NCBI RefSeq assembly: GCF_005768555.2
Contig: NZ_VCHX02000129.1
Location: 20,204 to 84,203 of the forward strand
Length of the DNA: 64,000 nt
DNA from: Streptomyces sporangiiformans
GTDB taxonomy: Bacteria > Actinomycetota > Actinomycetes > Streptomycetales > Streptomycetaceae
Reading direction: 5' to 3'
Part shown: positions 26,073 to 35,165 of the stretch, piece by piece
Layout of the letters: every line of letters begins with the position of its first letter
Numbering within the stretch: position 1 is the first letter of the stretch
The notes under the pieces: model-generated
What the model was told of the DNA's origin: nothing
What the model saw: the letters and a program-made list of their open reading frames with translations, nothing else
Database searches by the model: none
Made by a program: the position numbers and the translations under genes

Positions 26073-26250
26073 CGCCGGGGCGCGGGTGGGCGGGCCGGGG
26101 GCTGCGCCCCCAAGCCCCCGATCGCGGTGGTATTTCGGGTGCGGGTCAGTCTTGGCTGGGCGCGCAGTTCCCCGCGCCCCTGAAGGGGCACGCCCCACTC
26201 GCCCTCAGGCACCCAGCGCACCCTGAAGGGGCGCACCCCCCACTCACAGC
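26073..26250 (-). repeat. Dispersed intergenic repeat, copy 2
   Basis: On the minus strand this carries the same modules as 161-312: a core with CAGGGGCGCGGGGAACTGCG (about 26160-26185) and a GGGGGCTGCGCCCCC palindrome (about 26097-26113). It fills the gap between coaX (stop at 26262) and the hypothetical gene starting at 26016. The GC palindromes may also act as a terminator for the cofactor operon. Confidence 0.65.
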
Positions 26251-26261
26251 ACGCGCAACCG

Positions 26262-27059
26262 TCAGGTTCGGGAGACGTTGCGTTCGTAGACCAGGCGGAG
26301 GCCGATCAGCGTGAGCCAGGGCTCGTGTTCGTCGATGACCGAGGATTCGCCCAGCACCATCGGCGCGAGTCCGCCCGTCGCGATGACCGTGACGTCGTCG
26401 GGGTCGTCGGCGAGTTCGCGGGCCACGCGGTTCACGATGCCGTCGACCTGGCCGGCGAAACCGTAGATGATGCCCGACTGCATGGCCTCGACGGTGTTCT
26501 TGCCGATCACACTGCGCGGCCGGGCCACCTCGATCTTGCGGAGCTGAGCGCCCCTGACGCCGAGTGCCTCCACCGAGATCTCGATGCCCGGCGCGATGAC
26601 ACCGCCCACGTACTCGCCCCGCGCGCTGACCGCGTCGAAGGTCGTCGCCGTGCCGAAGTCGACCACGATCGCCGGACCGCCGTAGAGCTCGACGGCGGCG
26701 ACCGCGTTGATGATGCGGTCCGCGCCGACCTCCTTGGGGTTGTCCATCAGGATCGGCACGCCCGTCTTGACGCCGGGCTCGACGAGGATGGCGGGAACGT
26801 CGCCGTAGTACCGGCGGGTGACCTCGCGGAGCTCGTGCAGGACGGAGGGGACCGTGGCGCAGATCGCGATGCCGTCGATGCCGTCGCCCAGCTCCTCGCC
26901 GAGCAGCGGATGCATGCCCATCAGGCCCTGGAGGAGTACGGCGAGCTCGTCGGCCGTGCGGCGCGCGTCCGTCGAGATGCGCCAGTGCTCGACGATGTCC
27001 TCGCCGTCGAAGAGGCCGAGGACGGTGTGGGTGTTGCCTACGTCGATGGTCAGCAGCAT
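26262..27059 (-). CDS. coaX: Type III pantothenate kinase CoaX
   Basis: Phosphorylates pantothenate, the first committed step of coenzyme A synthesis. The 265-residue ASKHA-fold protein has the N-terminal phosphate motif DVGNTHTVLGLFDG, the GADRIINAVAA motif, catalytic-region DFGTATTFDAV and YVGGVIAPGIEIS. It is last in the DUF2520-panC-nadB-nadC-coaX operon, nine bases after nadC, which places pantothenate synthesis (PanC) and its phosphorylation on one message. Repeat-rich DNA follows the stop. Confidence 0.95.
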   Translation of the reverse strand: MLLTIDVGNTHTVLGLFDGEDIVEHWRISTDARRTADELAVLLQGLMGMHPLLGEELGDGIDGIAICATVPSVLHELREVTRRYYGDVPAILVEPGVKTGVPILMDNPKEVGADRIINAVAAVELYGGPAIVVDFGTATTFDAVSARGEYVGGVIAPGIEISVEALGVRGAQLRKIEVARPRSVIGKNTVEAMQSGIIYGFAGQVDGIVNRVARELADDPDDVTVIATGGLAPMVLGESSVIDEHEPWLTLIGLRLVYERNVSRT

Positions 27060-27068
27060 GGCTCGTAC

Positions 27069-28061
27069 CTACTCCGCCGCTCGCAGGTCGAGGCCGATGT
27101 CCAGGATCGGCGAGGAGTGGGTGAGCGCGCCCACCGCGAGGTAGTCGACGCCGGTCTTGGCGTACGCCGTCGCGTTCTCCAGGGTGAGGCGGCCCGAGGC
27201 CTCCAGGAGCGCACGGCCGTGGACGAGGGCCACGGCCTCCTCGCACTCGCCGGGCGTGAAGTTGTCCAGCAGGATCAGGTCGGCGCCCGCGTCCACGACC
27301 TCGCGCAGCTGGTGCAGGGTGTCGACCTCGACCTCGATAGGTACGTCCGGGAACGTCTCGCGTACGGCCCGGAAGGCCTGGGCGACGCCGCCCGCGGCGA
27401 CCACGTGGTTGTCCTTGACCAGGGCCGCGTCCGAGAGGGACATGCGGTGGTTGACGCCACCGCCGCAGCGCACCGCGAACTTCTCCAGGGAGCGCAGTCC
27501 GGGCGTCGTCTTGCGGGTGTCGCGCACGCGCGCCTGCGTGCCCTCCAGAGCGTCCGCCCACGCGCGTGTGGCGGTCGCGATGCCGGAGAGGCGGCACAGG
27601 AGGTTCAGGGCGCTGCGTTCGGCCGTCAGGAGGTCACGGGTGCGGCTCGTGACGCTCAGGAGCTTCTGGCCGGCTTCCACCCGGTCGCCGTCGTCGACGT
27701 GGCGCTCGACCTCGAACTCGTCCGTGCAGACGACCGAGACGACCGCTTCGGCGATCCTCAGGCCCGCCACGACGCCCGCCTCGCGGGCGGTGAAGTCGGC
27801 GGTGGCCACAGCCTCCTCGGGAATGGTCGCGACCGTCGTCACGTCCACGCCGTGGTCGAGGTCCTCCTCGATGGCCAGATGCGCGATGTCCTCGACCTCG
27901 ACGGGGTCGAGCCCGGCGTCGGCGAGGAGCTGGGTGAGGGCGGGGTCGAGTCCGCACTCCAGGGCGTCGGTGTCGTACTCCCCTTCGGCACCGCAGCCGC
28001 AGCCGTCGCCGCAGCCACCGCCGTTCAGGAGGGGAAGATCGGGGTTGCTCACTACTGTCAC
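27069..28061 (-). CDS. nadC: Quinolinate phosphoribosyltransferase NadC
   Basis: Converts quinolinate and PRPP to nicotinate mononucleotide in de novo NAD synthesis. The 330-residue protein contains RTRDLLTAERSALNLLCRLS, the RDTRKTTPGLR substrate motif, the Lys in LVKDNHV and ADLILLDNFTP. GTG 28061 overlaps the nadB stop as GTGA, suggesting translational coupling; GTG 28052 is an alternative with better ribosome-site spacing. The N-terminus has an added Gly/Cys-rich segment (GGGCGDGCGCGAEGEY) before the usual fold, not required for catalysis in the family. Its partner nadB is immediately upstream; nadA is not in the window. Confidence 0.94.
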   Translation of the reverse strand: MTVVSNPDLPLLNGGGCGDGCGCGAEGEYDTDALECGLDPALTQLLADAGLDPVEVEDIAHLAIEEDLDHGVDVTTVATIPEEAVATADFTAREAGVVAGLRIAEAVVSVVCTDEFEVERHVDDGDRVEAGQKLLSVTSRTRDLLTAERSALNLLCRLSGIATATRAWADALEGTQARVRDTRKTTPGLRSLEKFAVRCGGGVNHRMSLSDAALVKDNHVVAAGGVAQAFRAVRETFPDVPIEVEVDTLHQLREVVDAGADLILLDNFTPGECEEAVALVHGRALLEASGRLTLENATAYAKTGVDYLAVGALTHSSPILDIGLDLRAAE

Positions 28062-29827
28062 TGCTCCTGGGTACGGGGCGCCTGCTGGTGCATGGGGGTC
28101 CCCCCGGTTCGAGCGAAGTCGAGGGCCTGGGGGTGGGTCGGGGGGAAGTCTGCTGTGTCGGTGGTGCGGAGCGCGAGGGTGCGATCGGGATTCAGCCGTA
28201 CGACGATGTGGCGGGACCAGTCCGTGTCGTCGCGGTCGGCGTGGTCCTCGCGCCAGTGGCAGCCGCGGGTCTCCTCGCGCAGGCGGGCGGCGGCGACCAG
28301 CACGCGGGCCACGCACAGCAGGTTGGTGGCCTCCCAGGTGTCGACGCCCGGCTCGGCCGTCTTGCCGTGCTCGGCGAGTGTGTCGCGAGCGTCGGAGTGC
28401 AGCCGCTCGAGGCGGTCGGCCGCGGTCTCCAGGGACGCGGCGGACCGCAGGACGCCGGCGCCGTCGCTCATGACCCGCTGGATCGCGAACCGGGCCTCGG
28501 CGGGCAGCAGCGGGTGGACGGGCTGCTCCGGGTAGGCGACCGGGGAGGGCACGCGCGCGTGGAGGCTCTTCTCCTCGTGCCGGCCCGCGATGTCGGCGGC
28601 GATGCGCTCGGCATAGACCAGGCCCTCCAGGAGGGAGTTGGAGGCGAGCCGGTTGGCGCCGTGCACGCCGGTGCAGGCGACCTCGCCGCACGCGTACAGG
28701 CCGGGGACGGTCGTACGGCCGTGGGAGTCCGTGCGCACGCCTCCGGAGGCGTAGTGGGCCGCCGGGGATACCGGGACGGGCTCGGTGACCGGGTCGATGC
28801 CGTGGGAGCGGCAGGCGGCCAGGATCGTGGGGAAGCGGTGCTCCCACATGTCGGCGCCGAAGCGGCGGGCGTCCAGGTACATGTGCTCGGCGCCCTGCTC
28901 CTGCATGCGGCGCATGATGCCCTTGGCGACGATGTCGCGGGGCGCGAGCTCGGCCAGTTCGTGCTGCCCGACCATGAAGCGCACACCGTCCGCGTCGACG
29001 AGGTGGGCGCCCTCGCCGCGTACCGCCTCGGAGACCAGCGGCTGCTGGCCCTCGGCGTCCGGGCCCAGGAAGAGCACGGTCGGGTGGAACTGGACGAACT
29101 CGAGGTCGCTGACCTCCGCTCCGGCGCGAAGTGCCAGTGCCACGCCGTCGCCGGTGGACACGGACGGGTTGGTGGTCGCCGAGTAGACCTGGCCCATACC
29201 GCCGGTCGCGAGGACCACGGCGGGCGCGTGGACGGCTCCCACGCCGTCGTGCTGGCCCTCTCCCATGACATGGAGGTTGACGCCCGCGGTGCGGCCGTCG
29301 GCGTCCGTCAGCAGGTCCAGGACCAGGGCGTTCTCGACCGTGCGCAGGCCACGCGCGCGTACCGCCTCGACGAGCGCCCGGGAGATCTCGGCACCGGTCG
29401 CGTCGCCGCCCGCGTGCGCGATGCGGCGGCGGTGGTGGCCGCCTTCTCGGGTGAGTTCCAGGTCGCCCGCTTCGGACTCGTCGAAGTGGGCGCCGGTCGC
29501 GATCAGACGGCGTACGGCGTCGGGGCCCTCGGTGACGAGGATGCGTACGGCCTCCTCGTCGCACAGGCCCGCGCCCGCCACGAGCGTGTCGTCGAGGTGC
29601 TGCTCGGGGGTGTCGCCCTCGCCCAGAGCCGCCGCGATGCCGCCCTGGGCCCAGCGCGTGGAGCCGTCGTCGAGGCGGGCCTTGGTGACCACGACGGTCC
29701 GCAGGCCCGCGGCGTCGCAGCGCAGGGCCGCGGTGAGTCCGGCGACTCCGGAGCCGACGACCACCACGTCGGCGGCGATGAACCAGCCGGGGGCGGGCGC
29801 GTGCAGACGTATGCCTGTGCTGGTCAC
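28058..29827 (-). CDS. nadB: L-aspartate oxidase NadB
   Basis: FAD enzyme of 589 residues that oxidises aspartate to iminoaspartate for NAD synthesis. The FAD-binding start is [19 protein letters not shown], the substrate region is [14 protein letters not shown], and [17 protein letters not shown] is diagnostic of the succinate dehydrogenase/aspartate oxidase family. GTG 29827 overlaps the panC stop by four bases. The last residues ([14 protein letters not shown]) are encoded by a dispersed Streptomyces-type repeat, so the C-terminus has probably been rewritten by repeat insertion. Confidence 0.95.
   Translation of the reverse strand: MTSTGIRLHAPAPGWFIAADVVVVGSGVAGLTAALRCDAAGLRTVVVTKARLDDGSTRWAQGGIAAALGEGDTPEQHLDDTLVAGAGLCDEEAVRILVTEGPDAVRRLIATGAHFDESEAGDLELTREGGHHRRRIAHAGGDATGAEISRALVEAVRARGLRTVENALVLDLLTDADGRTAGVNLHVMGEGQHDGVGAVHAPAVVLATGGMGQVYSATTNPSVSTGDGVALALRAGAEVSDLEFVQFHPTVLFLGPDAEGQQPLVSEAVRGEGAHLVDADGVRFMVGQHELAELAPRDIVAKGIMRRMQEQGAEHMYLDARRFGADMWEHRFPTILAACRSHGIDPVTEPVPVSPAAHYASGGVRTDSHGRTTVPGLYACGEVACTGVHGANRLASNSLLEGLVYAERIAADIAGRHEEKSLHARVPSPVAYPEQPVHPLLPAEARFAIQRVMSDGAGVLRSAASLETAADRLERLHSDARDTLAEHGKTAEPGVDTWEATNLLCVARVLVAAARLREETRGCHWREDHADRDDTDWSRHIVVRLNPDRTLALRTTDTADFPPTHPQALDFARTGGTPMHQQAPRTQEQ
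28094..28133. repeat. Dispersed palindromic repeat inside the nadB 3' end
   Basis: The block begins GGGGGTCCCCCCGG, has a centre TTCGAGCGAAGTCGAG, and ends CTGGGGG. A variant with the same plan (GGGGG, GCTCGAGCG, GTCGAGAG, CTGGGGGG) sits in tilS at 54313-54354. Here it codes for the last part of NadB. Confidence 0.65.
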
Positions 29828-30816
29828 GAGGCGGCTCCGAAGGTCAGGGGAATGTTGTCGATCAGCCGGGTCGTCCCGACCCGGGCGGCGACGGCGAGGA
29901 CCGCCTCGCCGGTGTAGTCGTCCGGGATCTCGGTGAAGTCGGACGGATCGACCAGCGCCAAGTAGTCCAGGGCGAGCGGGGGTTTGAGGCGGGCCGCGTC
30001 GTCGAGGACGAGCCGTGCGGCGGCGCGGACCGCGGCGGGGCCGCCCGGGGCCGCCTTGGAGACGGCATGCGCGTCGGCCGCGGCGCGGGACTCGCCGAGC
30101 GCGCTGAGCGCCTCGGCACGCGCGCGCGTGGTGCGCACTTCGCGGGCCCGCGCGCGCAGGGCCTCCTGCGCTGCGTGCCGGTCGCTGCCCGCGAACAGGG
30201 CCTGGGAGAGGGCGAGCGCGGTGTGCCGCTCGGCGGCCGACAGGTAGCGGTTCCGGCTGGACAGGGCCAGGCCGTCCTCCTCGCGCACGGTCGGTACGCC
30301 GACGATCTCGACCCCGAAGTTCAGGTCGCGCGTCATGCGCCGGATCAGGGCGAGCTGCTGGGCGTCCTTCTGGCCGTACAGCGCCACGTCGGGCCGGGTG
30401 AGGTGCAGCAGCTTGGCGACGACGGTGAGCATGCCGTCGAAGTGCCCGGGCCGAGAGGCACCCTCCAGCCGCTCCCCCATCGGGCCCGCGCTGATGCGCA
30501 CCTGGGGTTGGCCGCCCGGGTAGACCTCGTCCACGGAGGGGGCGAACACGGCGTCCGCGCCCGACTGTTCGGCGATCTTGACGTCGGCGTCCAGCGTGCG
30601 CGGGTAGCGGTCGAGGTCCTCGCCCGCACCGAACTGGAGGGGGTTCACAAAGACCGTGACGACGACCTCGCCGCCGCCGCCCGCGATCCCGCGGGCGGTG
30701 CGGATCAGTGTCGCGTGGCCCTCGTGCAGGGCGCCCATGGTCATCACGACGGCACGGTGTCCGGTGCGCACGCGCGCGTGGAGCTCGTCGGCGGTGCTCA
30801 GCAGGGCGGTGGTCAT
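29824..30816 (-). CDS. panC: Pantothenate synthetase PanC
   Basis: Joins pantoate and beta-alanine with ATP to give pantothenate. The 330-residue protein has the nucleotidyl-transferase motif [46 protein letters not shown] and the KMSKS-like region [14 protein letters not shown] 30816 overlaps the DUF2520 stop as ATGA and its own stop overlaps nadB as GTGA, so the operon is tightly coupled. The C-terminal third is Ala/Arg-rich but intact. Together with coaX it covers the entry to CoA synthesis. Confidence 0.95.
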   Translation of the reverse strand: MTTALLSTADELHARVRTGHRAVVMTMGALHEGHATLIRTARGIAGGGGEVVVTVFVNPLQFGAGEDLDRYPRTLDADVKIAEQSGADAVFAPSVDEVYPGGQPQVRISAGPMGERLEGASRPGHFDGMLTVVAKLLHLTRPDVALYGQKDAQQLALIRRMTRDLNFGVEIVGVPTVREEDGLALSSRNRYLSAAERHTALALSQALFAGSDRHAAQEALRARAREVRTTRARAEALSALGESRAAADAHAVSKAAPGGPAAVRAAARLVLDDAARLKPPLALDYLALVDPSDFTEIPDDYTGEAVLAVAARVGTTRLIDNIPLTFGAAS

Positions 30817-31751
30817 CGGGCCTCTCCCTCGGTCCCGTCGGTCCCCTCGGTCCCGTCGGCGAGTACCCCCAGAAGGTCCTCGGCGAGCTCCGGCTTGAGC
30901 ATTCCGTGGGCGAGCGCCCGGTCGGCGGTCGCGCGGGCCATCGCCAGATAGCCGGCGACGGCCTGCGGGGCGTGCTTGCGCAGCTCCGTGACGTGGGCGG
31001 CGACCGTGCCCGCGTCGCCGCGCGCGACGGGACCGGTGAGGGCCGCGTCGCCCGACCTGAGGGCGTTGTCCAGGGCGGCGCCCAGCAGGGGGCCCAGCAT
31101 CCGGTCGGGGGCCTCCACGCCCGCCGCACGCAGCAGCTCCATCGACTGGGCGACCAGCGTCACCAGGTGGTTGGCGCCGAGGGCGAGGGCCGCGTGGTAC
31201 AGCGGCCGGTTCTCCTCGGCGATCCACTCCGGCTCCCCGCCCATCTCGATGACCAGCGCCTCGGCGGCCAGCCGCAGTTCCTCGGGCGCGGTGACCCCGA
31301 ACGAGCACCCGGCCAGGCGCTGTACGTCCACAGGGGTGCCGGTGAAGGTCATCGCGGGGTGCAGCGCCAGCGGCAGCGCGCCGGCCCGCAGCGCGGGATC
31401 CAGCACCCGCGCCCCGTACCGCCCGGAGGTGTGCACGAGCAGCTGCCCGGCCCGCACGGCCCCGGTCTCGGCGAGCCCCTCCACCAGCCCCGGCAGGGCG
31501 TCGTCAGGGACCGTCAGGAGTACCAGGTCGGCCCGCTCCATTACGTCCGCGGGCGTCACCAGCGGCACGTCGGGCAGCAGCTCCGCCGCCCGACGTACGG
31601 AGGCGTCGGAGACTCCGGAGACGGCCACCGGCCGGTGCCCGGCGAGTTGGAGGGACGCGGCCAGCACGGGGCCCACGCGGCCGGCACCGACGACGCCGAC
31701 GGTGAGCCGCGCTGGGCGGTCCTTGGGGTCTGGTTGTGGGACTGTACTCAC
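30813..31751 (-). CDS. Rossmann-fold/DUF2520 protein
   Basis: Protein of 312 residues with an N-terminal NAD(P)-binding fold ([20 protein letters not shown]) and a C-terminal DUF2520 helical domain ([21 protein letters not shown]). In many bacteria it lies next to panC and resembles ketopantoate reductase, so it may supply or replace PanE activity; this is inference. It is the first gene of the cofactor operon. Start GTG 31751 has GGAAGG about 11 bases upstream. The C-terminal tail consists of short repeats ([14 protein letters not shown]) encoded by a 9-base tandem repeat. Confidence 0.88.
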   Translation of the reverse strand: MSTVPQPDPKDRPARLTVGVVGAGRVGPVLAASLQLAGHRPVAVSGVSDASVRRAAELLPDVPLVTPADVMERADLVLLTVPDDALPGLVEGLAETGAVRAGQLLVHTSGRYGARVLDPALRAGALPLALHPAMTFTGTPVDVQRLAGCSFGVTAPEELRLAAEALVIEMGGEPEWIAEENRPLYHAALALGANHLVTLVAQSMELLRAAGVEAPDRMLGPLLGAALDNALRSGDAALTGPVARGDAGTVAAHVTELRKHAPQAVAGYLAMARATADRALAHGMLKPELAEDLLGVLADGTEGTDGTEGEAR

Positions 31752-31836
31752 TCGACGGCGGCCTTCCGTTCCAGTCCGCTCGGGGTACCGGACGATTTCT
31801 CGTCATGTTAACGCGATCGGTTCCGGGGCCGTTTCG

Positions 31837-31857
31837 TTGTCCACAGGCTGTGGGAAA
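31837..31857. promoter_or_regulatory. DnaA-box-like sequence within a palindrome
   Basis: TTGTCCACA (31837-31845) matches the Streptomyces DnaA box exactly, and an inverted, weaker copy TGTGGGAAA follows (31849-31857). The centre CCACAG-G-CTGTGG (31841-31853) is a perfect inverted repeat. It lies in the 146-base divergent gap between the DUF2520 and lyase genes and could equally be an ordinary operator. Confidence 0.45.
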
Positions 31858-31897
31858 TCACATGCCCGGCCGGTGCCGCGCCCGGCATGATCCCGGA

Positions 31898-33115
31898 ATG
31901 AGCGATACGGCGGAGCAGAGTGGGGAACGGTCGGCCTCGCAGGGCGAGGAGTTGCCGGCCGAGCAGGACCGAGACCTGTCGGCGGAGCAGTTGGCCGAGC
32001 GGCGGTGGGCCGCCCGGCGAGGGGCGGAGCGAGCTCTGTGGCGGCCCTGTTTCGACTCCACCGTCGGCGAGCGGCTGGCGCTGCTGGCGGACGCGGCACC
32101 TCAGGTGTACGACCTGGACCAGCGGGTGGACATGTACGGCGACCGGATCGTCGAGACCGTGGAGGAGCGGGTCGCGGCCCTGCTCGGCAAGGAGGCCGCC
32201 GCCTTCTTCCCCTCGGGCACCATGGCCCAGCAGGTCGCCCTGCGCTGCTGGGCGGGGCGCACGGGCAACGCGACGGTGGCGATGCATCCGCTCTCTCACC
32301 CGGAGGTGCACGAGCGGCATGCGTTCAGCACGGTCAGCGGACTGCGGATCGTCCATCCGACGCGCGAGCCACGGCTGCCGTCCGCTGACGAAATACGCGA
32401 CCTGGAGGAGCCCTTCGGGGCGCTGCTGATCGAACTGCCCCTCCGGGACGCCGGTTTCGTCCTGCCTTCCTGGGAGGAACTGGTCGCGGTGACGGACGCC
32501 GCGCGCGAACGCGACGCGGTGGTGCACATCGACGGTGCCCGACTGTGGGAATGCGCCACCCACTTCGGCCGCCCCCTGGACGAGATGACGGACCTCGCGG
32601 ACAGCGTCTATGTGTCGTTCTACAAATCACTCGCCGGACTCGGCGGCGCCGCCCTCGCGGGGCCGAAGACGCTCGTCGACGAGGCGAAGGCCTGGCGCCA
32701 CCGGTACGGCGGACAGGTCCTCCAGCAGTTCCCGACGGCCCTGTCCGCGCTGATCGGCCTGGAGAAGGAGCTGCCACGGCTGCCCGAGTACGTGGCTCAC
32801 GCGCGCGTGGTCGCCGCGGCGCTGCGCGAGGGCTTCGCCGGGTCCGGGGTCCCCTGGGTGCGCGTCCATCCGGAGGAGCCGCACACGCACCAGTTCCAGG
32901 TCTGGCTGCCGTACGAGGCCGATGCCCTGACCGACGCGGGGACGCGCCAGGCCGAGGACACGAAGACCTCGCTGTTTCCGCAGGTTTGGAGCCGGGGTGG
33001 CCCCGGACTGGCGTTCACCGAGGTCACGGTGGCCGCGCCGGGGCTGGAGTGGACCGCGGAGGAGCTAAAGGCGGCGGTCGCGGACTTCGTCCACCGCCTT
33101 TCGACAAATGCGTAG
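31898..33115 (+). CDS. Threonine-aldolase-like PLP lyase (beta-eliminating lyase family)
   Basis: PLP-dependent enzyme of 405 residues in the low-specificity threonine aldolase/beta-eliminating lyase family. VDMYGDRIVETVEERVAALL and FFPSGTMAQQVALR form the cofactor cup. The conserved Asp/His part is VVHIDGARLWE, and the Schiff-base Lys is in YVSFYKSLAGLGG. It probably cleaves a beta-hydroxy amino acid to glycine and an aldehyde; the exact substrate is unknown. ATG 31898 begins just before a Glu/Ser-rich N-terminus of about 45 residues; the ribosome site is weak (CCGGA). Confidence 0.85.
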   Translation: MSDTAEQSGERSASQGEELPAEQDRDLSAEQLAERRWAARRGAERALWRPCFDSTVGERLALLADAAPQVYDLDQRVDMYGDRIVETVEERVAALLGKEAAAFFPSGTMAQQVALRCWAGRTGNATVAMHPLSHPEVHERHAFSTVSGLRIVHPTREPRLPSADEIRDLEEPFGALLIELPLRDAGFVLPSWEELVAVTDAARERDAVVHIDGARLWECATHFGRPLDEMTDLADSVYVSFYKSLAGLGGAALAGPKTLVDEAKAWRHRYGGQVLQQFPTALSALIGLEKELPRLPEYVAHARVVAAALREGFAGSGVPWVRVHPEEPHTHQFQVWLPYEADALTDAGTRQAEDTKTSLFPQVWSRGGPGLAFTEVTVAAPGLEWTAEELKAAVADFVHRLSTNA

Positions 33116-33271
33116 CGGCGGCCACCCGGGCACTAGAGCCGCCCACTCGGAACACTGCACTGGTGAACGACGGAGCGCAGAATACGAACATACATGCCCT
33201 AGGTCATCCAATATGACTCACACGAACGGAACCGAACCGTGTGTGCGATCGAACGCCTACCGTGATCGTTT

Positions 33272-34510
33272 ATGAAGCTGGTGGTTCAGGTGAAGCTGCT
33301 GCCGACGCCCATACAGGGAGCAGCACTAGAGGCGACCCTGCTCGCCTGCAACGAGGCAGCGACCTGGGCCAGCCAGATCGCGTTCGAGAAGGGCGTGAAG
33401 CAGAACTTCGCCCTGCGCAAGCTCACCTATCACCAAGCAAAGGCACGGTGGGGTCTGGGCGCGCAGGCAGCCCAGCACGCGATCAAGAAGACCTGTGACG
33501 CGTACGCCACACTGAGGGCGAACCTCAAGGCCGGAAACCTCGGCAGCCCTGCCTCACGCCGCTACCGCACGGCAGCCGGCAAGCCGGTCGCCTTTCGCCA
33601 CGACAGCGCCCAGCCCTTCGACGACCGGATGCTCTCGTGGCAGATCACCGAGCAGACGGTGTCGATCTGGACCACCGGAGGGCGGATGAAACACCTGGCG
33701 TTCACCGCCTCGCCCGAGCACCTCGCCACGCTCGCCCTGTACCGCAAGGGCGAATCCGATCTCCTCTGCCGGGACGGCATGTGGTTCCTGAACGCCACCT
33801 GTGAGGTCCCCGAAGCCGAGCTGAACACTGATCCGGTGGACTTCCTCGGAATCGACCTGGGCATCGTCAACATCGCCACCACCAGCGACGGCGAGATCAT
33901 GGCTGGGCGCGAGCTCAACCGGATCCGCGTCCGCGAGCGCGGCCTGCGGACCAAACTGCAGAAGAAGAACACCCCGTCCGCCAGGCGCCGGGCTAGGAAA
34001 CGGCGACGCAAGGAGGCGCGGCGGGCGAAGGACATCAACCACAAGATCGCGAAGCATGTGGTGGCCGAGGCTGAACGCACCGGTCGCGGAATCGCCCTGG
34101 AGGATTTGACGGGCATCCGTGAGCGGGTACGGCTGAGGAAGCCCCAACGGGCCACCCACTCGAGTTGGTCGTTCGCCCAACTGGGGCAGTTCATCGCGTA
34201 CAAGGCTCGCCGGGCGGGGGTGCCGGTGGTGTACGTCGATCCGGCGAACACCTCCCGTACCTGCTCCGAGTGCGGGCACATCGACAAGGCGAACCGGGTC
34301 TCACAGGCCTTTTTCGCGTGCCGGTTCTGCGGATTCGTTGATCAGGCAGACCGGAACGGCTCCCGCAACATCCGCGCCCGTGCGTGGCAGTTGTGGCGAC
34401 GCGGGGTCGAGTCAACGGCCCCTGCCCTACCACCGCGCCAGCGGGGTGGGGCTGGACGCAAACGCAGCATCACCGCCAGTGATGCCCGTTGTGCAAGTCC
34501 GGCGCTTTAG
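33272..34510 (+). CDS. tnpB: TnpB RNA-guided nuclease (transposon-associated)
   Basis: TnpB of 412 residues, the ancestor type of Cas12 nucleases. The N-terminal beta-barrel/helical part (1-185) is followed by the split RuvC domain with Asp195 (GIDLGIVNIA), Glu277 (ALEDLTGI) and Asp360 (QADRNGSRNI), so the catalytic triad is intact. The zinc finger (CSECGH and CRFCG) lies between the second and third motifs. A very basic helix (SARRRARKRRRKEARRAKD) should bind the guide RNA. The stop codon is in the loop of the right-end hairpin, as expected when the guide RNA overlaps the gene end. It is probably an active dsDNA nuclease that protects the element from loss. Confidence 0.93.
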   Translation: MKLVVQVKLLPTPIQGAALEATLLACNEAATWASQIAFEKGVKQNFALRKLTYHQAKARWGLGAQAAQHAIKKTCDAYATLRANLKAGNLGSPASRRYRTAAGKPVAFRHDSAQPFDDRMLSWQITEQTVSIWTTGGRMKHLAFTASPEHLATLALYRKGESDLLCRDGMWFLNATCEVPEAELNTDPVDFLGIDLGIVNIATTSDGEIMAGRELNRIRVRERGLRTKLQKKNTPSARRRARKRRRKEARRAKDINHKIAKHVVAEAERTGRGIALEDLTGIRERVRLRKPQRATHSSWSFAQLGQFIAYKARRAGVPVVYVDPANTSRTCSECGHIDKANRVSQAFFACRFCGFVDQADRNGSRNIRARAWQLWRRGVESTAPALPPRQRGGAGRKRSITASDARCASPAL

Positions 34511-34525
34511 CGACGGGCAGTTGAC
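34484..34525 (+). ncRNA. Putative omega (reRNA) 3' scaffold and right end
   Basis: The terminal hairpin CCGGCGC-TTTA-GCGACGG (34499-34516) has one internal mismatch. GCCCGT (34484-34489) can pair with ACGGGC (34513-34518), a competing or pseudoknot pairing like those in known TnpB guide RNAs. The RNA likely begins upstream inside tnpB. The guide would start after GTTGAC, at about 34526. Confidence 0.5.
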
Positions 34526-35154
34526 TCGAAGCGGATGTGCTTCACCCCGACCCGTATCTGTCGCAGCCGCGTCCGCAGTGCGCCTTCCCTGTTCGGCCTG
34601 AGCGTCAGCCCGGACAGCACGGCGATCCGGTCGGCGGTCTTGGGGACGGTCGTGTGGTCCGTCCACAGATGCTCGGCGAACTCGGGCTCGCGCAGCCGCT
34701 CGAGGCAGTGGTCGAGTTGTCGCACGGCCCAACTCTCCCTGCGCAACGGGGCGTCCTTGCCGGCGACGTACTTGAGGAGGTGTCCGAAGCCGCGCTCGCG
34801 CAGCCGTTCCAGTACGGTCTCGCGCTCGGCGAGGAGCGCGAAGTGGCGTACGTCGTGGCCCTTTTCGCGCAGCCGACCGACGGTCTCGTCGAAGTAGCCG
34901 AAGTCCGTGATCGTCATGGGCACGATCACCGCGCCGTCGTGCTTGGTGAGGGCGAGGTCGAGCACCTCGACGACACCCTGCCGCCAGGACGTGAGGTCCT
35001 GGAAGTCCCCGCGCAGGTCGGGCGGCATCATGCGGCGCAGTCCGAAGCCGGCGTGTTCCGGGTCGCAGATGACGCTGCCCGGCAGCCGCCGCTGGATCTC
35101 GTGTGCGGTCTGTGTCTTGCCGCCCCCGAAGGGGCCGTTGATCCACAGGAGCAT
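34507..35154 (-). CDS. TmrB-like P-loop ATPase
   Basis: AAA/P-loop protein of 215 residues. Walker A GPFGGGKTQTAHE follows directly after MLLWIN. A central conserved part (VIVPMTITDFGYFDETVGRL, LRERGFGHLLKY) resembles TmrB, the tunicamycin-resistance ATPase of Bacillus. The role here may be resistance to a nucleoside drug or small-molecule phosphorylation; this is unproven. The C-terminus is unusual: after HIRFE the last codons and the TAA stop come from the right end of the TnpB element, so the insertion hit at the original stop. Confidence 0.85.
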   Translation of the reverse strand: MLLWINGPFGGGKTQTAHEIQRRLPGSVICDPEHAGFGLRRMMPPDLRGDFQDLTSWRQGVVEVLDLALTKHDGAVIVPMTITDFGYFDETVGRLREKGHDVRHFALLAERETVLERLRERGFGHLLKYVAGKDAPLRRESWAVRQLDHCLERLREPEFAEHLWTDHTTVPKTADRIAVLSGLTLRPNREGALRTRLRQIRVGVKHIRFESTARR

Positions 35155-35165
35155 GCGCCCAGACC

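Larger units (their letters stand above)
33219..34525 (+). mobile_element. Solitary TnpB (IS1341-type, IS605-like) element
   Basis: The element carries tnpB but no tnpA transposase. A left-end hairpin is suggested at 33219-33243 (CACACG/CGTGTG), 28 bases before tnpB. The right end is suggested by a hairpin around the tnpB stop followed by GTTGAC (34520-34525). The left boundary is not certain and may be slightly further out. Lacking TnpA, it would need an outside transposase to move. Confidence 0.6.
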
